This document shows positions 31,647-41,730 of a stretch of DNA of 64,000 bases, piece after piece. The stretch lies in assembly GCF_900129045.1 (NCBI RefSeq), contig NZ_FQTX01000002.1:537314-601313 (forward strand). Reading direction: 5' to 3'. The notes under the pieces were generated by a model. It was not told where the DNA came from, made no database searches, and saw nothing but the letters and a program-made list of their open reading frames with translations. How positions within the stretch are numbered: position 1 is the first letter of the stretch; every line of letters starts with the position of its first letter. Source of the DNA: Bifidobacterium merycicum DSM 6492 (GTDB lineage: Bacteria; Actinomycetota; Actinomycetes; Actinomycetales; Bifidobacteriaceae). The position numbers were made by a program, and so were the translations under genes.

Positions 31647-33179
31647 TTACAGACCGGCTTCGGCCATGGAAATGTAACCGGGGTCGATCAGCGTGCTTTT
31701 CAGATTGCCGGCACTGACCGCCACAAGATTCTCCTGAATGGTGGGAACCTTGGACCCGGCGATCGTCTGCTGCGTGACGTACGACATCCCATCGAGTCCC
31801 TGCCCGCTGTTCAGCCGCAGGCATACCTTCGCGATGTCGATGGCCAGATCGTTGCGGTTCTCGAGCCCCGTCATCCACTGCTTACCGTTCACCACCTGGG
31901 GAATGGTGTCGGCGTAGCTACCGTATCCGGTGATGACCGGCCAATGCGAATTGCGGTTGTTCTGTGCGGACGGCGAGGAATCATCCGACGTATCATCCTG
32001 CGCCTTGGCATCATTGTCCGGAGATTTGGAGGGTTCCGGAACCGCTTTGCGCAGCAGATCCTTGTGGCCGGCGATATTGCCCACGATGCTCGGAATGGTG
32101 ATGGACGGGTTGATATCCGCCGAGGAACCCTGATATCCCATGTCTGCGAGTTTGTCGACCACGCTGGATGCCACCGCATCGTTCATCGCGATGACGCCAT
32201 CGATTTTGGTCAGAACCGATACCCCATCCTTCTTGGACAGGGGAATACGACTTTCCATGGTCTTCGCGACCCCGTCTTTTTCATTGAGGTCGAACGCGAC
32301 TTCCTTCCAATCCTCGTCGGTGGACTCTTTGCTCAGCGTTCCGGAAGGGCTGTATAGTTTGCCCTGCTCGTAGTAGGGTTTGAGAATCTTCCACACGCCC
32401 TTGAACGCCTCTTTCGCGAAAGCATCGTCGATTTCGGTGTTCTCGATGGTTTCGGAAGCGTCCTCGGCGTTGGTATAGGGGAGCAGCACCTCGATGGCCT
32501 TGGGATTGCCTTTGCCTACTTTGTTCAGATCGAGCTTGTTCACCAGCATATTCGCTTGCAGCTCGCCGATCTGTTCCGGTGTGGAGCAGCGGACGAAGGC
32601 GTCCGGGGTGAATCCTTCGATGGTGTTCGACACGAGTACGACATGCATACCGGCCTTCTTCGCCAACTGCAGTGCGGAACGCATGCGGCCCTCGGCCTCC
32701 TGCTGCTCACTGCTTTGCGCAACCTTGGCTACTGCCGTCTGGGAGACGTAATCCCCGTATTGACGGGAGGAGATGTTGGTCTGCGATGCGGGGGCGACGA
32801 TCAGCGTGCCGCGCTTCATCTCCTCCTTGTTCTTCACGCTGGTGACATGTTCCACCACCCAGTCCTGCAGCTGTTGGCTCTGCTCATCAAGTCCGTTGGC
32901 GACATGGGTGTCGATGCTTTTCTTCGCCATGCCCTGGTGTTCAAGATCGCTGGTGATCTGGGGGACAAGCTTCGCCCACTTGTTCAGTGGTGTTTTCTGC
33001 GACATGGTGATGCCGTCGGACGGTGCGAACAACGTCACCGATCCGGCATCCGACTGTTTGACCCCATCGCCGGAATCCGATGAGGAGGGTTGCGGGGTGG
33101 AACATGCCGCCAGCGTCAGCAGCAGTGCGATGCTCGATACGGCTGCGGTCATCCGTGCCAAAAGGGGCGTGCGAACCAT
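31647..33179 (-). CDS. Lipid-anchored periplasmic-binding-protein-like solute-binding protein
   Basis: The 510-residue product begins with a lipoprotein signal peptide; the lipobox LAAC places the lipidated Cys at residue 26, followed by a Ser/Asp-rich linker. The body resembles type I periplasmic binding proteins of sugar ABC importers (DGVIAMNDAVASSVVDKLADMGYQG is the typical effector-cleft region), but with long insertions, including a Ser/Asp-rich stretch near residue 390. No permease or ATPase genes are adjacent. The start at 33179 is chosen because the signal peptide begins there; the longer frame to 33284 adds a non-signal sequence. Ligand unknown. Confidence 0.75.
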   Translation of the reverse strand: MVRTPLLARMTAAVSSIALLLTLAACSTPQPSSSDSGDGVKQSDAGSVTLFAPSDGITMSQKTPLNKWAKLVPQITSDLEHQGMAKKSIDTHVANGLDEQSQQLQDWVVEHVTSVKNKEEMKRGTLIVAPASQTNISSRQYGDYVSQTAVAKVAQSSEQQEAEGRMRSALQLAKKAGMHVVLVSNTIEGFTPDAFVRCSTPEQIGELQANMLVNKLDLNKVGKGNPKAIEVLLPYTNAEDASETIENTEIDDAFAKEAFKGVWKILKPYYEQGKLYSPSGTLSKESTDEDWKEVAFDLNEKDGVAKTMESRIPLSKKDGVSVLTKIDGVIAMNDAVASSVVDKLADMGYQGSSADINPSITIPSIVGNIAGHKDLLRKAVPEPSKSPDNDAKAQDDTSDDSSPSAQNNRNSHWPVITGYGSYADTIPQVVNGKQWMTGLENRNDLAIDIAKVCLRLNSGQGLDGMSYVTQQTIAGSKVPTIQENLVAVSAGNLKSTLIDPGYISMAEAGL

Positions 33180-33288
33180 GGATTTCCAATCTTTCCGAAA
33201 CAATGGGCCGTGCCCGATTGTAGTTGATGAAGCTGTGTTTCGCCGCATAGCCGTTCGTGCGACGGTCAGGATGGCGACATGCAAACGA

Positions 33289-33332
33289 AAGCGCCCTTCC
33301 CATCCATCCTGAGATGTTGGGGAAGGGCGCTT
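33289..33332 (-). terminator. Terminator downstream of icd
   Basis: AAGCGCCCTTCCC (33289-33301) pairs perfectly with GGGAAGGGCGCTT (33320-33332). It lies 45 nt past the icd stop on the minus strand and ahead of the lipoprotein gene. Confidence 0.75.
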
Positions 33333-33376
33333 CCCTAGGGCTAATTATTTTTAGCCAATATGCGTGTGGAGCGCAA

Positions 33377-34597
33377 TCACTCGGCGAGCGCCTTGGCGAG
33401 ATTGGTGTCGAGCGCGTCCATGAAACCTTCGGTGTCGAGCCACGGCTGGTCTGGACCGATGAGCATGGCGAGATCCTTGGTCATCTGACCGCCTTCGACA
33501 GTGTCGACGATGACCTTCTCCAGCGTCTCGGCGAAATGCCTGACCTCAGGGGTGTTGTCGAGGTCGGCGCGGTGCTTGAGGCCGCCGGTCCACGCGAAGA
33601 TGGACGCAATCGGATTGGTGGAGGTCTTCTCGCCCTTCTGCCAACGGCGGTAATGGCGGGTGACGGTTCCGTGTGCGGCCTCGGCCTCCACGGTCTGCCC
33701 GTCCGGCGTCATCAGCACGGAGGTCATCAGGCCGAGCGAACCGAAGCCTTGGGCTACGGAATCGGACTGCACGTCGCCGTCGTAGTTCTTGCAGGCCCAG
33801 ATGTAGCCGCCATGCCACTTGAGCGAGCTGGCCACCATGTCGTCGATCAGACGGTGCTCGTAGGTAAGTCCGGCCGCTTCGAATTCCTCCTTGTATTCGG
33901 CTTCGAAGACCTCGGCGAAAATGTCCTTGAACTGGCCGTCATAGGCCTTGAGGATGGTGTTCTTGGTGGACAGGTAGACCGGGTATCCGCGCATCAGGCC
34001 ATAGTTGAAGCAGGCGCGCGCGAATCCGCGGATCGAATCGTTGACGTTGTACTGCACCTGGGCGACGCCGCCATCGGCGCCGTAGTCGTACACGACGTGC
34101 TGGATGGGTTCGGAACCATCTTCGGGGGTGAAGGTGACGGTGAGGCGGCCGGCACCGGGAACCTTGAAATCAGTGGCCTTGTACTGGTCGCCGAACGCAT
34201 GGCGGGCGACGACAATCGGCTTGGTCCAGCCGGGGACCAGACGGGGGACATTGCTCATGACGATCGGCTCGCGGAAGATGGTGCCGCCGAGGATGTTGCG
34301 GATGGTTCCGTTGGGGGACTTCCACATCTTCTTCAGTCCGAATTCCTTGACGCGGGCCTCGTCGGGGGTGATGGTCGCGCACTTGACGCCGACATGCTCG
34401 CGCTTGATGGCCTCGGCGGCGTCGACGGTGACCTGATCATCGGTGGCGTCGCGGTTCTCGATGCCCAGATCGTAGTAGTCGAGATTCACGTCCAGATAGG
34501 GGAGGATCAGCCGATCCTTGATGTCCTTCCAAATGACACGGGTCATTTCGTCGCCATCGAGTTCGACGATCGTACCTTCTACCTTAATCTTGGCCAT
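33377..34597 (-). CDS. icd: NADP-dependent isocitrate dehydrogenase (eukaryote-like type)
   Basis: The 406-residue enzyme converts isocitrate to 2-oxoglutarate, in bifidobacteria mainly to supply glutamate. Motifs such as [30 protein letters not shown] and [10 protein letters not shown] identify the homodimeric class also found in eukaryotic cytosol and mitochondria, not the E. coli class. AGGAGGCACT precedes the ATG at 34597, which is preferred to the longer frame from 34630. Single gene with its own terminator. Confidence 0.96.
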   Translation of the reverse strand: MAKIKVEGTIVELDGDEMTRVIWKDIKDRLILPYLDVNLDYYDLGIENRDATDDQVTVDAAEAIKREHVGVKCATITPDEARVKEFGLKKMWKSPNGTIRNILGGTIFREPIVMSNVPRLVPGWTKPIVVARHAFGDQYKATDFKVPGAGRLTVTFTPEDGSEPIQHVVYDYGADGGVAQVQYNVNDSIRGFARACFNYGLMRGYPVYLSTKNTILKAYDGQFKDIFAEVFEAEYKEEFEAAGLTYEHRLIDDMVASSLKWHGGYIWACKNYDGDVQSDSVAQGFGSLGLMTSVLMTPDGQTVEAEAAHGTVTRHYRRWQKGEKTSTNPIASIFAWTGGLKHRADLDNTPEVRHFAETLEKVIVDTVEGGQMTKDLAMLIGPDQPWLDTEGFMDALDTNLAKALAE

Positions 34598-34723
34598 AGT
34601 GCCTCCTGTTTGGCTGATGGGATGACCCAAGTCTTAGCGCATCAATGTAACGGGGAACGGCGTGATTCGACTATGTGAGACGGCCTGCGGTGCTGTCATA
34701 TCCGCGCACTACGCTGAGAAACC

Positions 34724-35848
34724 ATGTCTCAGGAAATTGAAATCGGTTTGGGTAAGAAGGCCCGCGTGGCCTATTCGCTGGATGACATCTCCATCATTCC
34801 CTCCCGCAGGACTCGCGATCCGCAGGATGTGTCGACTGGATGGCAGATCGATGCGTATGAATTCGATGTGCCGGTGATCGGCGCCCCGATGGATTCGGTC
34901 ACCAGTCCCGCCACGGCCATCGCCATGGGCAAGATGGGCGCTTTGGGCGTACTGGATCTGGAAGGCTTGTGGACCCGTTACGACGATCCGACTCCGCTGC
35001 TGGACGAAATCGCGCAGCTTCCGGCGGAAACCGCCACCAAGCGCATTCAGGAGATCTACGCCGAGCCGATTAAGGCCGAGCTCATCACCAAGCGTCTGCG
35101 CGAGATTCGTGAGGCCGGCGTCACCGTGGCCGGCGCGCTCTCCCCGCAGCTGACGCAGGAATTCTATTCCACGGTGATCGACGCGGGCGTCGACCTGTTC
35201 GTGATTCGTGGCACCGTCGTATCCGCCGAACATGTCTCCACCACGCATGAGGCGCTGAACCTCAAGCAGTTCATCTATGATCTCGACGTGCCGGTGATCG
35301 TCGGCGGCGTCGCCAACTACACCGCTGCCCTGCACATGATGCGCACCGGCGCTGCCGGCGTGCTCGTCGGTTTCGGCGGCGGCGCGGTTTCCGCCACCCG
35401 TACCACGTTGGGTGTTCAGGCTCCGATGGCCACGGCCATCGCCGATGTGGCCGAGGCCCGCCGCGATTACATGGACGAGTCGGGCGGCCGCTACGTGCAG
35501 GTCATCGCCGACGGCGGCATGGGTGATTCGGGCAGCTTCGTCAAGGCCCTCGCCATGGGCGCCGACGCCGTGATGCTGGGCGCTCCGTTGGCCCGCGCCA
35601 CCGAGGCTCCGGGCAAGGGCATGCATTGGGGCAGCGAGGCCCGTCATCAGACCTTGCCGCGCGGCTACCGCACCAACGTCGGCACCGTCGCCCCGCTTGA
35701 GCAGATTCTGTTCGGCCCGAGCCACATGGCGGACGGCACCACCAATTTCATCGGCGCGCTGCGTCGCACCATGGCTTCCACCGGCTATGTCGATGTGAAG
35801 AACTTCCAGCGCTGCAACGTGGTGGTCACCCCGCACGACGTGCAGTAG
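34724..35848 (+). CDS. guaB3: GuaB3-family IMP dehydrogenase-related protein
   Basis: The 374-residue TIM-barrel product belongs to the actinobacterial GuaB3 branch of the IMPDH/GMP reductase family. It keeps the substrate-binding VIADGGM segment and AGVLVGFGGGAVSATRTTLG, but at the place of the catalytic Cys of true IMPDH (GPGSICTTR) it reads GGGAVSATR, so the Cys is absent. The CBS pair of classical GuaB is also missing. It may act as a GMP reductase-like or regulatory enzyme in guanine nucleotide balance; the role is not settled. Confidence 0.88.
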   Translation: MSQEIEIGLGKKARVAYSLDDISIIPSRRTRDPQDVSTGWQIDAYEFDVPVIGAPMDSVTSPATAIAMGKMGALGVLDLEGLWTRYDDPTPLLDEIAQLPAETATKRIQEIYAEPIKAELITKRLREIREAGVTVAGALSPQLTQEFYSTVIDAGVDLFVIRGTVVSAEHVSTTHEALNLKQFIYDLDVPVIVGGVANYTAALHMMRTGAAGVLVGFGGGAVSATRTTLGVQAPMATAIADVAEARRDYMDESGGRYVQVIADGGMGDSGSFVKALAMGADAVMLGAPLARATEAPGKGMHWGSEARHQTLPRGYRTNVGTVAPLEQILFGPSHMADGTTNFIGALRRTMASTGYVDVKNFQRCNVVVTPHDVQ

Positions 35849-35900
35849 GAGTTCCCGGATTTCATCAGTGGAATGATGTAATCTGCAACTTTTGTTGACA

Positions 35901-35935
35901 AGACCCCCGAAGCATTTGCTTTGGGGGTCTTTCTG
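35901..35935 (+). terminator. Rho-independent terminator of guaB3
   Basis: AGACCCCC (35901-35908) pairs with GGGGGTCT (35923-35930) and is followed by TTCTG. The stem lies 52 nt after the stop codon. Confidence 0.85.
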
Positions 35936-36005
35936 TGGTTTCCTAGCACATGTGCCATGCAAACGATGGCACATTCAACGAAGAAAAAAGGAAGAGGTGA
36001 CTTCA

Positions 36006-36503
36006 TTGGACTCGGATGCCCAATTCTTCACACCCCTCAATCCAGAAGACAATCAGCCTTCGGTCTACAAAGGCTATGTCACGGTCAGTTATGCAGCAGC
36101 GCCGGTAGCGTACCGTATCGTCGATGTTGCCCATACCGGTATCGAAGGCCGCCAGTGTCACACGCTGGCGGTTTCGTCGTTCCGGATGTCCATTCTCATG
36201 GCGGACATCGTCCGGGGCAAGATGTCGACGGAGATCCTGCGGAAAGCGGCGAGCGCCACGGTCATAGAGCGTCTGCAACGTCTGGCGTACATCGTCGGCG
36301 AGCAGATGCGGCGCGATCAGGCCTATAGGGCGAAGCTGCGGATCCCTCCGGTCATGCTGCATTGGCAGTCCGGCACCCTCATCAACGAGGGTTGTCTGGA
36401 GACGTGTGTGCAGTTCTCCCTCGGCAGGGAAATCTACTGGACGAATCTTAGATTCGAACGGGTCGGATGCCGTTGGGTATGCACGTTCGCCGACATAGGC
36501 TGA
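36006..36503 (+). CDS. Rv3235-like conserved actinobacterial protein
   Basis: The roughly 165-residue product has no enzymatic motif I recognise. Its C-terminal part, LGREIYWTNLRFERVGCRW followed by VCTFADIG, resembles the end of the small actinobacterial Rv3235/DUF6459 family, of unknown function. There is no signal peptide. GGAAGAGG (35990-35997) is correctly spaced for the TTG at 36006; a GTG at 35997 is the alternative start. It is bounded by terminators on both sides, so it is monocistronic. Confidence 0.6.
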   Translation: MDSDAQFFTPLNPEDNQPSVYKGYVTVSYAAAPVAYRIVDVAHTGIEGRQCHTLAVSSFRMSILMADIVRGKMSTEILRKAASATVIERLQRLAYIVGEQMRRDQAYRAKLRIPPVMLHWQSGTLINEGCLETCVQFSLGREIYWTNLRFERVGCRWVCTFADIG

Positions 36504-36600
36504 GTGAAGAAAGGACGGTTTCCTGTGGTGCTCAGTGAGGTCGCCGTACGAGAAGGCAAGGGGATCGCGATCGAGCTTGTATAGGGGAGCCGTGTCGGAA

Positions 36601-36647
36601 AGGCCGGACGTTCCGGGGCTGTGGTTGCCCGGACGTCCGGCCTTTTT
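36601..36647 (+). terminator. Terminator between the Rv3235-like gene and fadD
   Basis: AGGCCGGACGT (36601-36611) pairs with ACGTCCGGCCT (36633-36643), followed by TTTT. Inner bases TCCGGG/CCCGGA may extend the stem. The rest of 36504-36800 shows no gene. Confidence 0.85.
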
Positions 36648-36800
36648 CCGATTCACGCGGCATCAGGCGGAACGGATGCGGGAGGGGGAGGCAGATGCCG
36701 TGGCCGTCGCGGCGCCCGTGTCGCAGGGGGAGAGCGGATCGCATGCGGCATATGACGTCAAACGGTTGTGACGGGCATAGCCGGGCGTATGGTGGAAACC

Positions 36801-38837
36801 ATGTTGCGAGAGTATATTTCCGATCCTGCGTATGAGACCCAGGACAGCGACACGATTTTCTCCCTGCTGCGGGATCGTGCGCAGAATGCCCCCGATGATG
36901 AGATCGCCGAGTGGCAGGATGATGATGGACGCACGTGGCGTTCCGCCACCGCCGGCGAAATGCTCGCCCGCGTGCGTGAAGTGGCCAAGGGCCTTATCGC
37001 TTTGGGAGCCCGGCCCGGCGTGATGGTCACCATCTATTCGGCGACCTGCTATGAATGGGGCATCGTCGATTTCGCCTGCGCCGCCATCGGCGCTGTGAGC
37101 GTTCCGATCTACGAGACCGATTCCGCGGCCCAGGCGGCGTCGATCCTCGAGGACACGAAGCCCCTGATCGCCTTCGCCGGCGACAATGCCCATGCGTTGA
37201 CGTTGGAGCAGACTCGCAAGACGGCGAATGGGTTGAGCTACGTGTTCAACTTCCAGGAGAACGGCTTGGACGCCGTGGCCGATTTCGGCGCCGGAGTCAC
37301 GGACGCCGAACTCGACAAGGCCATTTCCCGTGTGAAGGCCGATGACATGGCCACCATCGTCTATACGTCCGGTTCGACCGGCAAGCCGAAGGGCGCCATG
37401 CTGTCCAACCGCAACTTCACGCATATCGTGAAGAACGGCTACATCATCCTCGATGAGATGCTCTATGAGCCGAATCGTCTGCTGCTGTTCCTGCCGCTGG
37501 CGCACTGCTTCGCGCGATACATCCAGTACGTGTGCATCGGCGGCCACGGCGTGGTCGGCTATATTCCCAGCGCCAAGCACCTTCTGGCCGATCTCCGCTC
37601 GTTCAAGCCGACATATCTGCTCGGCGTGCCCCGCGTGTTCGAAAAGGTGTACAACGCAGCCTCCCAGAAGGCGGGCAACGGCATCGCCGGTCGTATCTTC
37701 GCCCGCGCATACACGCATTTCGCCGACTGGTCCAAGGCGGAGCAGGAGGGCAAGGGGCATTCGCCCATCGCCCGCATCCGTCATTCCTTCTACATGCAGA
37801 CCGTCGGCAAGTCCGTGCGTTCCGCGCTTGGCCCGAACCTCGCATGGCTCGCCTGCGGCGGCGCCCCGATCAACCCCGATCTGGCGCATTTCTTCAACGG
37901 CATGGACGGTATCACCTTCATCCAGGGCTACGGTATGACAGAAACCGCAGCGCCCATGCTGGTGAACTGGCAGGACGATAACGAGGTCGGATCCGTCGGC
38001 AAGCCCGGCCCGGGTATGGGTGTGCGCGTGACCGACGATGATGAGATCGAATTGTTCGGCCCGAACGTGTTCATCGGGTACTACCGACAGCCGGAGCTGA
38101 CGGCACAGACGAAGTCCGAGGATGGTTGGATCGCCACCGGCGATCTGGGAACCATCGACGATGCGGGCTTCGTGCGCATCACCGGCCGCAAGAAGGACAT
38201 CATCATCACCGCGGGCGGCAAGAACGTCAGCCCCGCCCCGATGGAGGAGACCATCGCCACCTGCCCGATCGTTGACCATGCGGTCGTCATCGGCGACAAC
38301 AAGCCGTTCATCTCGGCTCTGATCGAGCTCGAACCCGACATGACCCGTTCGTGGCTGTCCTCCCAGGGGCTTGACGCAGACATGCCCATCGAGCAGATTG
38401 TGCGTAACGATGCCGTGCGCGCCTTCATCCAGCAGTACGTCGATCAGGCCAATGCGACCGTGTCCAGGGCCGAATCCGTGCGCAAGTTCGCCATCCTGAC
38501 CGAGCAGTTCAGTCAGGAGACCGGAACGCTCACACCGAGCATGAAGGTGGTTCGTGCCAAGGTGATCGGGCGCTTCGCCGACGTGATCGACGGCGAATTG
38601 TACGTGCCCAAGGGTACGTCCAAGCCGCTTCCCGGCACGGTCCGCCTGCTCGACCAAGCCACCGAATCCGTCAAGCAGGTTTCCGTCAATGTGAGTCCCA
38701 AGGTCAGGCAGGCATACGAGCAGGCCAAGGTGAGCGTGTCGGATTCGATTGCTAGCGTGTCCGAGAAGATCCGCAAGCAGGAGGACGGCCAGGAGAATAC
38801 CGAGGCCGGAACCGACATCAAGAGTGAGGAGAAGTAA
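36801..38837 (+). CDS. fadD: Long-chain acyl-CoA synthetase
   Basis: The roughly 678-residue ANL-superfamily enzyme activates fatty acids to acyl-CoA at the membrane. Motifs in order: P-loop-like [35 protein letters not shown] and [17 protein letters not shown]. In-frame starts exist at GTG 36768, ATG 36789 and ATG 36801; GGTGG lies before the last, which I prefer. The C-terminus has an extra charged tail ([10 protein letters not shown]). def begins 4 nt downstream, an unusual pairing but consistent with one transcript. Confidence 0.92.
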   Translation: MLREYISDPAYETQDSDTIFSLLRDRAQNAPDDEIAEWQDDDGRTWRSATAGEMLARVREVAKGLIALGARPGVMVTIYSATCYEWGIVDFACAAIGAVSVPIYETDSAAQAASILEDTKPLIAFAGDNAHALTLEQTRKTANGLSYVFNFQENGLDAVADFGAGVTDAELDKAISRVKADDMATIVYTSGSTGKPKGAMLSNRNFTHIVKNGYIILDEMLYEPNRLLLFLPLAHCFARYIQYVCIGGHGVVGYIPSAKHLLADLRSFKPTYLLGVPRVFEKVYNAASQKAGNGIAGRIFARAYTHFADWSKAEQEGKGHSPIARIRHSFYMQTVGKSVRSALGPNLAWLACGGAPINPDLAHFFNGMDGITFIQGYGMTETAAPMLVNWQDDNEVGSVGKPGPGMGVRVTDDDEIELFGPNVFIGYYRQPELTAQTKSEDGWIATGDLGTIDDAGFVRITGRKKDIIITAGGKNVSPAPMEETIATCPIVDHAVVIGDNKPFISALIELEPDMTRSWLSSQGLDADMPIEQIVRNDAVRAFIQQYVDQANATVSRAESVRKFAILTEQFSQETGTLTPSMKVVRAKVIGRFADVIDGELYVPKGTSKPLPGTVRLLDQATESVKQVSVNVSPKVRQAYEQAKVSVSDSIASVSEKIRKQEDGQENTEAGTDIKSEEK

Positions 38838-38841
38838 GCAA

Positions 38842-39324
38842 GTGGCCATTCGTGAAATCAGAGTCGTTCCCGATCCCGTTCTGCGCACTCCGTGCGATGA
38901 GATCAAGGAGATCACCCCGGCGGTCCGTCGTCTGGTCGACGATCTGCTCCAGACCGTCGACGATCCGGGTCGTGCGGGATTGTCCGCGAACCAGATCGGC
39001 GTGAACCTGAGGGCGTTCTCGTACAACATCAACGGCAAGATCGGATACATCCTGAACCCGGTCATCGAGGAGAAGTCCGGCGAACAGTACGGCGACGAGG
39101 GCTGCCTGTCGGTTCCCGGCCTGTGGTACAAGACCCGTCGCGCCGATTACGCTCGCGTGCGCGGCATCGACCTGGACGGCAAGGAGATCGTGCTGGAAGG
39201 CCACGGATTGTTCGGACGCATGCTGCAGCACGAATGCGACCATCTCGACGGCCATGTCTATCTTGACCGGTTGGAGAAGGAAGAGCGCAGGGAAGCCATG
39301 CGCTACATGCGCAACCATCACTGA
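38842..39324 (+). CDS. def: Peptide deformylase
   Basis: The 160-residue metalloenzyme removes the N-formyl group from new proteins. Motif 1 is GLSANQIGV, motif 2 EGCLSVPG with the metal Cys, and motif 3 HECDHLDG with the two metal His. The start is GTG with GAGGAGAAG upstream (38825-38833). The longer open frame from 38749 overlaps fadD and is not used. Confidence 0.94.
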   Translation: MAIREIRVVPDPVLRTPCDEIKEITPAVRRLVDDLLQTVDDPGRAGLSANQIGVNLRAFSYNINGKIGYILNPVIEEKSGEQYGDEGCLSVPGLWYKTRRADYARVRGIDLDGKEIVLEGHGLFGRMLQHECDHLDGHVYLDRLEKEERREAMRYMRNHH

Positions 39325-39329
39325 CATCG

Positions 39330-39352
39330 CGCCCCGCCGATTTGGCGGGGCG
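39330..39352. terminator. Hairpin after def
   Basis: CGCCCCGCC (39330-39338) pairs with GGCGGGGCG (39344-39352). No U-tract follows. The likely -10 of the rpsB promoter (TATTAT, 39359-39364) lies directly downstream. Confidence 0.55.
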
Positions 39353-39561
39353 ACGTGCTATTATATGGGCTCGTGCGCCAACCGGCGACGGTCGTAGTCT
39401 CGGCGGTCGGAACCAAACCAATATTGTCAACCGGCGTACAACAAATTCGCGTCATGCTCGCGACGGCCCGTGTCGGTCGGCTTCGATCCCATCAGGGAAG
39501 GGAAGCTGCACGCGGGTGCGCATGGCCAGGCAAGAACCGACAAGAAAGAGGTAGCAATACC
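39353..39561 (+). promoter_or_regulatory. Promoter region and long leader of rpsB
   Basis: About 200 nt separate a TATTAT at 39359-39364 from the rpsB start. The stretch carries no convincing gene although the rpsB frame is open through it. A leader this long before a ribosomal protein gene suggests autoregulation, but I cannot match it to a known leader. AAAGAGG lies before the ATG. Confidence 0.4.
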
Positions 39562-40359
39562 ATGGCTCAGATCACTATGAGCGAAATGCTGAAGGCAGGC
39601 CTGCACTTCGGTCACCAGACCCGTCGTTGGAACCCGAAGATGAAGCAGTTCATCCTCACCCAGCGCAACGGTATCCACATCATCAACCTGTTCAAGTCCC
39701 TCGACATGATCGACGTCGCCTACGACTTCATCAAGTCCACGGTCGCCCACAATGGCACCGTGCTCTTCGTCGGCACCAAGAAGCAGGCTCAGGAAGCGGT
39801 GTCCGCTCAGGCTACCCGCGTGAACATGCCGTACGTCTCCGAGCGTTGGCTCGGCGGTATGCTGACCAACTTCCAGACCGTCTCCAAGCGCGTCGCCCGC
39901 CTCAAGGAACTCGAAGAGGTCGACTTCACCGACGTGCACGGTTCCGGCCTGACCAAGAAGGAACTGCTGCTGCTCGAGCGCGAGAAAGACAAGCTGAACA
40001 AGCAGCTGGGCGGTATCCGCAACATGAACCGCACCCCGTCCGCGATGTTCGTCGTCGACATCAACAAGGAAGCCCTGGCCGTCGAGGAAGCCCACAAGCT
40101 GGGCATCCCGGTCGTCGCCATCGTCGACACCAACACCGATCCGGAAGCCGTCGAGTACCCGATTCCGGCCAACGATGACGCCATCCGCGGCATCGAACTG
40201 CTGACCAGCCTGATGGCCGACGCCGTCGCCGAGGGCCTGATCGAGCGTTCCGGCAAGGCCACCAAGGCCGAAGGCGAAACCTCCGAGCAGCCGATGGCTG
40301 CTTGGGAGAAGGAGCTCCTGGAGAACCAGGCTCCCGCCGAAGCCGCTAAGGCTGAGTGA
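39562..40359 (+). CDS. rpsB: 30S ribosomal protein S2
   Basis: The 265-residue product shows the standard S2 sequence: [19 protein letters not shown] at the N-terminus, the coiled-coil insertion in the middle and PGIPVVA-like [13 protein letters not shown] in the second half. The acidic Ala/Glu-rich tail ([10 protein letters not shown]) is usual for bifidobacteria. Followed by tsf in the classical rpsB-tsf-pyrH-frr order. Confidence 0.97.
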   Translation: MAQITMSEMLKAGLHFGHQTRRWNPKMKQFILTQRNGIHIINLFKSLDMIDVAYDFIKSTVAHNGTVLFVGTKKQAQEAVSAQATRVNMPYVSERWLGGMLTNFQTVSKRVARLKELEEVDFTDVHGSGLTKKELLLLEREKDKLNKQLGGIRNMNRTPSAMFVVDINKEALAVEEAHKLGIPVVAIVDTNTDPEAVEYPIPANDDAIRGIELLTSLMADAVAEGLIERSGKATKAEGETSEQPMAAWEKELLENQAPAEAAKAE

Positions 40360-40366
40360 TCCGGCA

Positions 40367-40417
40367 CCGCCGGGGGAGAGGTTCCGACTGCTCTCCCGGC
40401 GGGCTCCACATTTTTCA
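40367..40417 (+). terminator. Hairpin between rpsB and tsf
   Basis: The arms CCGCCGGGGGAGAG (40367-40380) and CTCTCCCGGCGGG (40391-40403) pair, and a T-run (TTTTTC) follows at 40411. It could attenuate transcription so that S2 exceeds EF-Ts. Confidence 0.75.
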
Positions 40418-40456
40418 TCTGTCAAACCCAGTTCCATATAAGGGAGAACGAACACT

Positions 40457-41332
40457 ATGGCAGCAATTACCGCCGCTCTGATCAAGCAGGTGCGCGAAGA
40501 CACCGGCGCAGGCATGATGGACGTCAAGAAGGCCCTCACCGAGGCTGAGGGCGACGTCGCTCGCGCCAAGGAAATCATCCGCGCCAAGGGCATCGCCGCA
40601 GCCGGCAAGCGTGAAGGCCGCGCCGCCCAGGAAGGCACCATCGCCTCCAAGGTCGTCGAAGGCGCCAATGGCGAAGTCGGCTACGCCGTCGAGCTGAACT
40701 CCGAGACCGACTTCGTGGCCAAGACCCCGAAGTTCGTCGACTTCAGCAACACCGTGCTGGGCTACGCCGTCGAGGCCGACGCTGATTCCGCGGAAGCCCT
40801 GCTGGAAGCCAAGGCCGAGGAAGGCACCGTCAAGGAAGCCGTCGAGGAAGCCGCGGCTCTGTTCGGCGAGCATGTCAAGGTCGGCCAGTTCGCCAAGATC
40901 TCCGGCGAGCACGTCGAGATCTATGCCCACAAGAAGTCCGTCGAGATGCCGCCGAGCATCGTCGCGATGATCGCCACCGACAAGGCCGGTGCTGCTGTCG
41001 CCCACGAAGCCGCTCTGCAGATCTCCGCCATGGGCGCCCAGTGGCTCACCCGTGAGGACGTTCCGGCCGAAGTGCTGGCATCCGAGACCCGCGTGGCCAC
41101 CGAGAAGACCACCGAGGAGCTCAAGAGCAAGGGCAAGCCGGAAGCCGTGATCGAGAAGATCGCCCCGAAGATCGTCGAAGGCCGTCTGAACGCCTTCTAC
41201 AAGGAGACCGTGCTTCTGGAGCAGGCCTACGTCAAGGATCCGTCCAAGACCGTGGGTGATCTGTTCAAGGAAGTCGGCGGCAACGCCACCGCGTTCGCCC
41301 GTGTCGAGGTCGGCAAGGGCGCTGAGGCCTGA
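40457..41332 (+). CDS. tsf: Elongation factor Ts
   Basis: The 291-residue nucleotide exchange factor recycles EF-Tu. The N-terminal UBA-like region (LIKQVREDTGAGMMDVKKAL) and the core motif ELNSETDFVAK are intact. AAGGGAG lies before the ATG. It ends at a terminator, so pyrH downstream probably has its own promoter. Confidence 0.97.
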   Translation: MAAITAALIKQVREDTGAGMMDVKKALTEAEGDVARAKEIIRAKGIAAAGKREGRAAQEGTIASKVVEGANGEVGYAVELNSETDFVAKTPKFVDFSNTVLGYAVEADADSAEALLEAKAEEGTVKEAVEEAAALFGEHVKVGQFAKISGEHVEIYAHKKSVEMPPSIVAMIATDKAGAAVAHEAALQISAMGAQWLTREDVPAEVLASETRVATEKTTEELKSKGKPEAVIEKIAPKIVEGRLNAFYKETVLLEQAYVKDPSKTVGDLFKEVGGNATAFARVEVGKGAEA

Positions 41333-41366
41333 TTCCTCCTGTTTTTCGCCTGATAGGTGATATTCA

Positions 41367-41397
41367 GGGCGGTCCGCATGTAGCGGGCCGCCCTTTT
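41367..41397 (+). terminator. Rho-independent terminator of tsf
   Basis: GGGCGGTCCGC (41367-41377) pairs with GCGGGCCGCCC (41383-41393) with one G-U pair, followed by TTTTG. Confidence 0.9.
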
Positions 41398-41422
41398 GCT
41401 GTTCTTGTTAAACATCCACTGA

Positions 41423-41692
41423 ATGGGAGGATCGAAGGCGAACGTAAGAATTCTTGACGCATTGCTGATCAACTCGCCGACGATACTGTTCGGCCTGTTG
41501 TTCTTCTGGTCGTTCTGTCGTGAGCCGAGGCAGTTCCGCAATGGCCTGTTCCCGTTCCCGTTCCTGATCTGCCTGGACGCGACATGCATGCTGTACTTCG
41601 GCAACGTCTTAGTGTGGGCCGTAGTCGCCGTGCTCATCGATCTTCTGGCGTTTACCGGACTGGTATTCCGCGCGTTGAGAATGTGCACATAA
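41423..41692 (+). CDS. Small membrane protein of unknown function, possibly truncated
   Basis: The 89-residue product has three predicted membrane segments (about residues 14-30, 43-58, 61-80) and no known motif. No good ribosome binding site is visible at the ATG. The last six codons and the stop are supplied by the first unit of a 19-bp tandem repeat. A 16-nt sequence at its 3' end (CCGCGCGTTGAGAATG) recurs near 41938; joining at that second copy would extend the frame toward pyrH, so the gene may have been cut by an insertion. Coding status is uncertain. Confidence 0.4.
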   Translation: MGGSKANVRILDALLINSPTILFGLLFFWSFCREPRQFRNGLFPFPFLICLDATCMLYFGNVLVWAVVAVLIDLLAFTGLVFRALRMCT

Positions 41693-41730
41693 GTTGAGAA
41701 TGTGCACATAAGTTGAGAATGTGCGCATAA
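41674..41730 (+). repeat. Three tandem 19-bp repeats
   Basis: GTTGAGAATGTGCACATAA occurs head to tail three times: 41674-41692, 41693-41711 and 41712-41730; the third copy has one change (GTGCGC for GTGCAC). A partial copy, GTTGAGAATG, recurs near 41944. The repeats resemble the multiple terminal repeats seen at ends of IS21-type elements, or binding sites for a regulator of pyrH. Confidence 0.85.
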
